DNA from: Armatimonadota bacterium
GTDB taxonomy: Bacteria > Sysuimicrobiota > Sysuimicrobiia > Sysuimicrobiales > Humicultoraceae
Length of the DNA stretch: 6,123 nt
Reading direction: 5' to 3'
Assembly: GCA_016199305.1 (NCBI GenBank)
Contig: JACQGZ010000165.1
Location: 1-6,123 of the forward strand
Shown: in pieces, positions 1 to 4,926 of the stretch
Layout of the letters: each line of letters opens with the position of its first letter
How positions within the stretch are numbered: position 1 is the stretch's first letter
Program-made: the position numbers and the translations under genes
Notes under the pieces: model-generated
What the model was told of the DNA's origin: nothing
Seen by the model: the letters and a program-made list of their open reading frames with translations, nothing else
Database searches by the model: none

Positions 1-1758
1 GACGAAGAGGATCACCGCCAGCGGCAGCCCCGACCGCACATAGTCGCGCAGCGTGTACCCGCCGGGGGCCATCACCAGCAGCATGATCGCGTGGCTGAAC
101 GGCGTCAGCAGCGTCATCCCGGTGGCCGCCACCAGGGCCATGACGAAGGGGACCGCCGAGGCATCCGCGGCGGCGGCGACATCCAGCGCGAGAGGGGCGA
201 GCAGGATGGTGGTGGCGATGCTGGGGATAAAATGCCCAATCGCCACCGCGGCCAGCAGCACGGCGGCCAGCGCCCCCAGCGGGTGTCCCCCCAGCGCGGC
301 GACCAGGGCTCCCGCCGCGACCCGCGCCGCGCCCGTGCCTTCCAGCGCCGCGGCGAGTGGAACCATCCCCCCGATCAGCACCAGACTGCGCCAGTCGATG
401 GCGCGGTACGCCTCTTCGGTGGCGATCGCTCCCGCGGCGATGATGATCCCGGCGGCCACCGCCGCGGCCACCGCGACGTGCACCCCGGCGAGGGTGAGGG
501 CGATCATGATCGCGGCGGCTGCCAGCGCGATCGTCCGTCGGTCCTCCCGCAGCGGCGGGCCGGGCTCCTCGTCGAAGAGGATGAAGTCCCGGTCGCTCCG
601 CAACGTCTGCAGCGCCTTGCGCGGTCCCTGGATGAGGAGGCCGTCGCCTTCCCGCAGGGGCAGATCGGCCAGGCGGGTGCGGATGGGCCGTCCCTCGCGC
701 CACAGCGCCAGGACGGTGAGACTGTAGCGGTCGCGGAAGCCGACTTCCCGCAGGGTCCGCCCCGCCAGCGAGGAGCGGGGCGAGAGGACCGCCTCGACGA
801 CGCCGGCCCCGGCGGCATCGAACTGGGCCGTGGACTTCTCGAGTTCGATCCCGATGCGCGCCGCCGCCTCGGCCTGCAGCAGCTCCTCCAGCCGCCCTTC
901 GATCACCAGGCGATCGCCCGCCCGCAGCCCCAGCCGTTTGGAGGGCGAGAGCATCTGCTCGGCGCCGCGGATCACCGCCACGATGGTCAGCCCGTGGCTC
1001 CGGCCGAACTCGCTCTCCTCGATGGTCTTGCCGACGAGCGGCGAGGACGGCGGGACGCGCGCTTCAAAGAGGCGTTCGCTGAGACGGTAGACTCTGACGA
1101 GGCGGCTTCCGCCCCGCCGGATTGCCCGCAGGAACGCCTCCGACGGCCTGGCGGGCAGCAGACGCCGTCCCACCGTGGCCATCCAGACCGTGCCGACCAG
1201 GAGCATGGGCAGTCCGATCGGCAGGTAATCGAAAAAGGCGAGCGTCCCCAGGCCGCGGCGGGCCAGGATGTCGGCCACCAGCAGGTTGGAGGGCCCGGCG
1301 ATCAGGGTGAGGTTTCCGCCGAAACGTCCGGCATAGGCCAGGGGCAGGAGCAGGCGGCCGGGACTGATGCGCCGGCGGTGCGCGACGGCCATCGTCACCG
1401 GCAGCAGCACGCCGACGGCGGCCAGGTTGTTCATGAACCCGGCCAGCAGCCCCGTGGTCGTCATCACGATGATCTGCAATCGGCGCTGCGATCGCCCCGC
1501 CAGGACGCGCAGCGGGCGGCTGGCCAGGGCGGCGACCCCGGTGCGCTCCAGCCCGGCGCTGACCACGAAGATGGCGGCGATCGCCACGACGGCGGGGGTG
1601 CCGAAGCCGGCAAAAGCCTGCTCCACCGTGACGAGCCCGCTGAGGGCGAGGACCAGGAGGATGCCGACCGCGATGAGATCCGGGGACCAGCGGCCGATGA
1701 CCAGCGCGCCGACCCCGCCCACGAGAATGGCGAGGGTGGCGAGGGCGTCGCGTGTCAG
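1..1758 (-). CDS. SLC13/DASS-family anion transporter with two central RCK_C (TrkA_C) domains, 3' end cut by window edge
   Basis: Inner-membrane carrier of the divalent anion:Na+ symporter type (citrate/dicarboxylate/sulfate class); the substrate cannot be told from sequence. 586 residues are visible with no stop, and perhaps 20-30 are missing at the C-terminus. Layout, numbered from the CTG start: hydrophobic N-terminal half about 5-200, with the motif GFGTPAVV at 51-58 and the first re-entrant motif GPSNLL at 155-160; RCK_C domain 1 about 220-297 (SPLVGKTIEE, then GLRAGDRLVIEG); RCK_C domain 2 about 317-395; a second membrane half from about 409, with IPSIATTILLAPLAL at 511-525 and the family signature TPFSH...MAPGGY near the end. 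RCK_C domains usually bind ligands and gate transport from the cytoplasm. The second re-entrant motif reads S-I-A-T and lacks the Asn of a typical SNT motif. The start is a CTG at 1758-1756 overlapping the thiolase stop, giving M-TRDALATLAILVGG, which lines up with how this family usually begins. The next usual start (GTG at 1722) would remove part of the first membrane segment. The family is certain; the start is less so. Confidence 0.92.
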   Translation of the reverse strand, partial: MTRDALATLAILVGGVGALVIGRWSPDLIAVGILLVLALSGLVTVEQAFAGFGTPAVVAIAAIFVVSAGLERTGVAALASRPLRVLAGRSQRRLQIIVMTTTGLLAGFMNNLAAVGVLLPVTMAVAHRRRISPGRLLLPLAYAGRFGGNLTLIAGPSNLLVADILARRGLGTLAFFDYLPIGLPMLLVGTVWMATVGRRLLPARPSEAFLRAIRRGGSRLVRVYRLSERLFEARVPPSSPLVGKTIEESEFGRSHGLTIVAVIRGAEQMLSPSKRLGLRAGDRLVIEGRLEELLQAEAAARIGIELEKSTAQFDAAGAGVVEAVLSPRSSLAGRTLREVGFRDRYSLTVLALWREGRPIRTRLADLPLREGDGLLIQGPRKALQTLRSDRDFILFDEEPGPPLREDRRTIALAAAAIMIALTLAGVHVAVAAAVAAGIIIAAGAIATEEAYRAIDWRSLVLIGGMVPLAAALEGTGAARVAAGALVAALGGHPLGALAAVLLAAVAIGHFIPSIATTILLAPLALDVAAAADASAVPFVMALVAATGMTLLTPFSHAIMLLVMAPGGYTLRDYVRSGLPLAVILFV

Positions 1759-2933
1759 ACCCGTTCCACCGCCAGCGCCACCGCTTCCCCGCCGCCCAGG
1801 CAGATGGCCGCCACCCCGCGCCGGCCGCCGACCTCCGGGAGGGCGTGGAGGAGCGTGGCGAGGATGCGGGCGCCGCTGGCGCCGATGGGGTGGCCGAGGG
1901 CGACGGCGCCGCCGTGGATGTTCACCCGCTCGGTGCTGATGCCGAGATCGCGCATCGCTGCCAGCACGACTGAGGCGTACGCCTCGTTGATCTCAATCAG
2001 GTCGACGTCGGCCAGCGTCCAGCCGACCCGGTCCAGCAACCGCCGGATCGCCGCGGCCGGCTGCACCGTGAACCACTCCGGCGCGCCCGCCGCGCCGGCC
2101 TGCCCGACGATGCGGGCCAGCGGCCGCGTCCCCAGGCGGCGGGCCGCCTCCTCCGCCGCGACGATCACGGCCGCCGCGCCGTCGCTGATGCTGCTGCTGT
2201 TGGCGGCGGTCACCGTGCCGTCGAGCTCGAAGGCGGGGGGGAGGGAGGGGATCTTCTCGAAGTTCACGCGCCGCGGCTCCTCATCTTCCTCCACCAGCGC
2301 GGTGCCGTTGCGGGGCTGCGGGACTTCGACGGAGACCACTTCGGCGGCGAACTTCCCTTCGCTCATCGCATCCAGCGCCCGCCGGTAACTCTGGATGGCG
2401 TACGCGTCCTGCTCCTGGCGTGTGAACCGGTACTCCCGGTTGAGCAGTTCGCAGCAGCTGCCCATGTGGATCTGCTTGTAGGCATCCACCAGGCCGTCGC
2501 GCAGGATCGAATCCACAATCGCGCCGTCGCCGATCCGGTAGCCGGTCCGCGCCCGCTCCAGCAGATAGGGGGCCAGGCTCATCGACTCCATGCCCCCGGC
2601 GACGACCACCTCCGCGTCGCCGCTCTGGATGGCCTGGGCGGCCAGCATCACCGCCTTGAGGCTGGAGCCGCACATCTTGTTGATCGTCGTGGCCGGGACC
2701 GTCTCGGGGATGCCCGCCGCCAGAGCCGCCTGCCGCGCCGGCGCTTGTCCCAGGCCGGCGGAGAGCACATTGCCCATGATCACCTCGTTCACCTGGTCGG
2801 GGCGCACGCCCGCGCGGTCCAGCGCGCCCCGGATCGCCACGGCGCCCAGCTGCGGCGCCGGCACGGAGGCGAGCCCACCCAGGAATCGTCCGATGGGCGT
2901 GCGCACGGCGCCGAGAATCACCACGTCACGCAC
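1755..2933 (-). CDS. Acetyl-CoA C-acetyltransferase (thiolase, EC 2.3.1.9 type)
   Basis: Cytosolic thiolase of 392 aa, the normal length for the family. It condenses two acetyl-CoA to acetoacetyl-CoA, or runs in reverse, feeding polyhydroxybutyrate, ketone-body, mevalonate or fatty-acid degradation pathways. All catalytic parts are visible: nucleophile Cys88 in NKMCGSS, Asn316 in the NEAYA box, His348 in GGAVALGHPIGASGAR, and Cys378 in CLGGGEA. The N-terminus MRDVVILGAVRTPIGRF is the standard family start, encoded by GTG with the Shine-Dalgarno sequence AAAGGGGTGG ending 9 nt upstream. The stretch HMGSCCELL (156-164) stands where many bacterial thiolases have an MG-TAEN-like motif; eukaryotic ACAT1 has the similar HMGSCAEN. 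PEWFTVQP (285-292) and NIHGGAVALGHPIG look like the actinobacterial/proteobacterial clade. It is the first gene of an operon with the SLC13 transporter (4-base overlap). The names atoB, phaA and thl are all used for such enzymes, and nothing in the window decides between them. A longer-chain 3-ketoacyl-CoA thiolase is less likely but not excluded. Confidence 0.96.
   Translation of the reverse strand: MRDVVILGAVRTPIGRFLGGLASVPAPQLGAVAIRGALDRAGVRPDQVNEVIMGNVLSAGLGQAPARQAALAAGIPETVPATTINKMCGSSLKAVMLAAQAIQSGDAEVVVAGGMESMSLAPYLLERARTGYRIGDGAIVDSILRDGLVDAYKQIHMGSCCELLNREYRFTRQEQDAYAIQSYRRALDAMSEGKFAAEVVSVEVPQPRNGTALVEEDEEPRRVNFEKIPSLPPAFELDGTVTAANSSSISDGAAAVIVAAEEAARRLGTRPLARIVGQAGAAGAPEWFTVQPAAAIRRLLDRVGWTLADVDLIEINEAYASVVLAAMRDLGISTERVNIHGGAVALGHPIGASGARILATLLHALPEVGGRRGVAAICLGGGEAVALAVERV
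1766..1770 (-). promoter_or_regulatory. Shine-Dalgarno-like GGTGG for the CTG-initiated transporter
   Basis: On the minus strand GGTGG lies 7 nt upstream of the CTG at 1758-1756, inside the last codons of the thiolase. It matches the 3' half of the canonical AGGAGGTG, and the same GGTGG core occurs in the thiolase's own ribosome binding site. No comparable site precedes the GTG at 1722. It therefore supports CTG as the start and translational coupling through CTGA. Confidence 0.5.
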
Positions 2934-2942
2934 GGAAACCGT

Positions 2943-2952
2943 CCACCCCTTT
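2943..2952 (-). promoter_or_regulatory. Ribosome binding site of the thiolase
   Basis: Minus-strand AAAGGGGTGG ends 9 nt before the GTG start at 2933. The purine-rich match and good spacing fix this GTG as the start, in agreement with the family N-terminus. Confidence 0.75.
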
Positions 2953-2983
2953 CAGCCGAAGAATGGCTCGGATCGTCGCTTTC

Positions 2984-3013
2984 ATTATGTTCCGGCCGCT
3001 TCCGGCCTGGCAA
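2984..3013 (-). promoter_or_regulatory. Sigma70-like promoter of the thiolase-transporter operon
   Basis: Minus-strand -35 TTGCCA (3013-3008; 5 of 6 against TTGACA), an 18-nt spacer (3007-2990), then -10 CATAAT (2989-2984; 5 of 6 against TATAAT). Transcription would begin near 2977, leaving a leader of about 44 nt that contains the thiolase ribosome binding site. An AT-rich -10 box stands out in DNA of this GC content. It is predicted from consensus only. It lies inside the plus-strand reading frame if that gene began at the far-upstream ATG 2963, which is one reason to prefer a later start there. Confidence 0.6.
2990..3007. repeat. Tandem 8-bp direct repeat filling the promoter spacer (candidate operator)
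   Basis: TTCCGGCC occurs at 2990-2997 and, without mismatch, at 3000-3007, separated by GC, so the two copies are 10 bp apart, about one helical turn. Together they occupy exactly the 18 bp between the -10 and -35 boxes of the thiolase promoter. Such a position would suit a repressor or a MerR-type spacer-binding activator, but no regulator is encoded in the window and the role is inferred. Confidence 0.45.
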
Positions 3014-3025
3014 CAAGAGGAGCAG

Positions 3026-3042
3026 GCGCGGGCGGTCCGCGC
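3026..3042. repeat. Small inverted repeat in the divergent intergenic region
   Basis: GCGCGG (3026-3031), a 5-nt loop, then CCGCGC (3037-3042) form a perfect 6-bp stem. It lies between the thiolase promoter and the likely start of the PilX-like gene. It could be a leader hairpin or protein site, or a chance product of the high GC content. Confidence 0.25.
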
Positions 3043-3082
3043 GCCGAACCCACGAAGCGTCCCGATGTCTCGAGACGGACGG

Positions 3083-4921
3083 ATGAGGAGAATGTTCCGG
3101 GCCGGGCGGCGCGCCGCGGCCGGCGAGCGCGGGGCGGCGCTCGTGGCCGCCCTCGGCGTCATCCTCGTCGTCTCCATCCTGATCGCCGCCCTGGTCTTCG
3201 CCACGATGGGGGAGCGGGCCATCTCCCAGCAGCAGGCCGGCGGCGTCCAGGCGCTCTTCCTCGCCGAGGCCGGCGCCTACCGGGCGCTGGCCGAACTCCG
3301 CCACCGGATCGCCGTGGATCTGGCCGCGCGGATCGATCAGGCGGAGGCCGGCGAGGTCATCGCCGCCTGCGAGGCGGATCAGGGGTGGCGGCTGGTGGCC
3401 GCGTTCGCCCATCCCGGCGGGACGACCGACTGGACCGAGGACCCCGCGACCGGGGAGGCGGTGCTGAGCCTCAACGGCGGGCGGCCCCTTACGATCCGCT
3501 CGGGCGCCGGCGCGGAGACCGGCCGCTTCACCGCAACGATCCGGATGCGCACCACCGCCGCCGGCATCCGCGCCGACTGTCGGCGACCCGAAACCGCGAG
3601 GCCGGAGCGATACCGGATGTATCTGGACTACGAGATCGTGGCGACGGGCATGGCGCGCAGCGCCCGCCGCTCCGTCAAACTCACCAACCCGCCGGAGGCG
3701 CCAGTGGAGCTGGCGGTGGAGCGCGCGTCCTTCTCCCGCTGGGCGCTCCTGCTGTTGCAGCGATCAGAGCAGTGGCTGACCGAGACCACCGTGATCGACG
3801 GTCCGGCGCACACGAACGACCGCTGGCACATCGCCGGCAGCCCCACCTTCCACGGCCCGGTGAGCAGCACCGGCATGCAGGTCGTCTTCGACAACTGCGG
3901 CGGGCCGGTGGAACTGGAGGCCGCGGTCAACGCCGGCGCGCCGCCAGCCTGCGCCGGCGACCATCCGCGCTACCTGGCGGGGGAGGTGCAGCGGGGCGTC
4001 CGACCGATGGAGTTCCCGGTCCCGCCGCCGAGCCTCGCCCGCGCGGCGCTGGGTCTGGATCCGGACGGCGCGCCGCCGGGCGACGACGAACTGCTGCGCG
4101 CGGCGACAGAGCAGGTGAAGGCCGGCGCGCCACCGGCCCCGGGCGTCTACATCGCCAACGACGGCGGCGTGCTGCGCCACCCACGCACCGGGGAGCCCAG
4201 CGGCATTTACATCAAAGGGAACGCGGACATCCTGGCGCTGGCGGTGGAGGATGGGCGGCAGGTCTTGCTGCTGCGGCTCGCCGGAGCCTCCGGAGGGGCG
4301 GTCGTCCAGAAGATCATCCTGGACCCGCAGCGTGAGGTGATCCAGGTGGTCTCGGGAGCCGACGGCACCACCCGCACCTACCGCGGGCGGTTCAACGGGC
4401 TGATCTATGTGGACGGGGCGATCGAGTCCTTCTCCGGCACGATCTCACGCAGCACGCTGCTGACGGTGGTCGCGCGCAAGGCCGTCACCGTCACCGACCA
4501 CGTCGTCTACGAGCATCCGCCGGGGGCCGGGGGAGAGGAGGCTTCGAACCTGCTGGGCCTCTACGTCGAGGAGGGGTCGGTGGAGATCGACGGGGAGCGG
4601 GCCCCCGCGGATCTCTACCTCGATGCGGTGGTGCTCGCTCCGAAAGGGCAGGTCCGGGTGGAGGGGTTGTCCGGCCTGGGCGACCGCGGCACGCTCCACC
4701 TCTTCGGCGGGCTCACGGCCGAGGAGTTCGGCCTCCTCGGCACGATCGATTCGGACACCCGGGCGCAGCGGGGGTACCGGCTGGATCTCCGCTACGACCA
4801 GCGGCTGCTCGGCGAGGTGATGCCCCCGTTCTTCCCCCGCGCCAACCGGTATGCGGCCCTGCGGCCCCGCGGCGACGGTCTCTATCTGAAACCCGTCTGG
4901 CAGGAGGTCACCCAGCCTTAA
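3083..4921 (+). CDS. Large PilX_N / DUF4900-like pilus assembly protein
   Basis: Probably a surface or pilus-associated minor pilin-like protein, anchored by one N-terminal membrane helix. From ATG 3083 it is 612 aa, much longer than ordinary PilX (under about 200 aa). Layout: a basic N-terminus, then GERGAALVAALGVILVV running into one hydrophobic helix (about 17-42), then ALFLAEAGAYRAL (57-69), the PilX-type heptad-like start of the soluble part. A DUF4900-like segment follows (about 212-270: ERASFSRWALLLL, then IDGPAHTN at 238-245 and FHGPVSS). The C-terminal half has several G-(I/L)-Y-(I/V) turns (GIYIKGN 374, GLIYVDGAIESFSG 439, GLYVEEGSVEIDG 492, VVLAPKGQVRVEG 516) and ends with YDQRLLGEVMPPFFP (571-585), typical of DUF4900 pilus proteins. 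It lacks a canonical prepilin Glu5. The start is uncertain: ATG 3065, 3092 and 2963 are in frame, none with a strong ribosome binding site. I chose 3083 because it gives the usual short N-terminus and leaves the thiolase promoter outside the gene. It converges on the PulJ-like gene. Confidence 0.85.
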   Translation: MRRMFRAGRRAAAGERGAALVAALGVILVVSILIAALVFATMGERAISQQQAGGVQALFLAEAGAYRALAELRHRIAVDLAARIDQAEAGEVIAACEADQGWRLVAAFAHPGGTTDWTEDPATGEAVLSLNGGRPLTIRSGAGAETGRFTATIRMRTTAAGIRADCRRPETARPERYRMYLDYEIVATGMARSARRSVKLTNPPEAPVELAVERASFSRWALLLLQRSEQWLTETTVIDGPAHTNDRWHIAGSPTFHGPVSSTGMQVVFDNCGGPVELEAAVNAGAPPACAGDHPRYLAGEVQRGVRPMEFPVPPPSLARAALGLDPDGAPPGDDELLRAATEQVKAGAPPAPGVYIANDGGVLRHPRTGEPSGIYIKGNADILALAVEDGRQVLLLRLAGASGGAVVQKIILDPQREVIQVVSGADGTTRTYRGRFNGLIYVDGAIESFSGTISRSTLLTVVARKAVTVTDHVVYEHPPGAGGEEASNLLGLYVEEGSVEIDGERAPADLYLDAVVLAPKGQVRVEGLSGLGDRGTLHLFGGLTAEEFGLLGTIDSDTRAQRGYRLDLRYDQRLLGEVMPPFFPRANRYAALRPRGDGLYLKPVWQEVTQP

Positions 4922-4926
4922 CCTCC
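4903..4926. terminator. Inverted repeat across the convergent stop codons, possible weak bidirectional terminator
   Basis: GGAGGT (4903-4908) and ACCTCC (4921-4926) form a 6-bp stem with a 12-nt loop holding both stop codons. No T-tract follows on either strand, so it is not a classical intrinsic terminator. It is the only structure available at this zero-gap convergent junction. Confidence 0.25.

Noticed and set aside
1720..1722. GTG at 1722 as the transporter start
   Set aside because: It would delete TRDALATLAIL, part of the first membrane segment, and has no ribosome binding site; the CTG fits better.
91..2388. Plus-strand open frame of 765 codons antisense to the transporter and thiolase
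   Set aside because: The minus strand here encodes two clear protein families. The antisense product is an Arg/Gly/Gln/Asp-rich low-complexity string, as expected opposite GC-rich coding DNA, with no domain I recognise.
2983..2991. Plus-strand -10-like CATTAT/TATGTT for the PilX-like gene
   Set aside because: No acceptable -35 box lies 16-19 nt upstream on the plus strand, and the same AT-rich bases are explained by the minus-strand promoter.
2963..3082. Start of the PilX-like gene at ATG 2963
   Set aside because: It would add a 40-residue non-conserved leader, has no ribosome binding site, and would put the thiolase promoter inside the coding region.
2590..4335. Plus-strand open frame of 581 codons running from opposite the thiolase into the PilX-like gene
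   Set aside because: It is in another frame from the PilX-like protein, lies antisense to the thiolase N-terminus, and gives an Arg/Gly-rich product without hydrophobic or family features.
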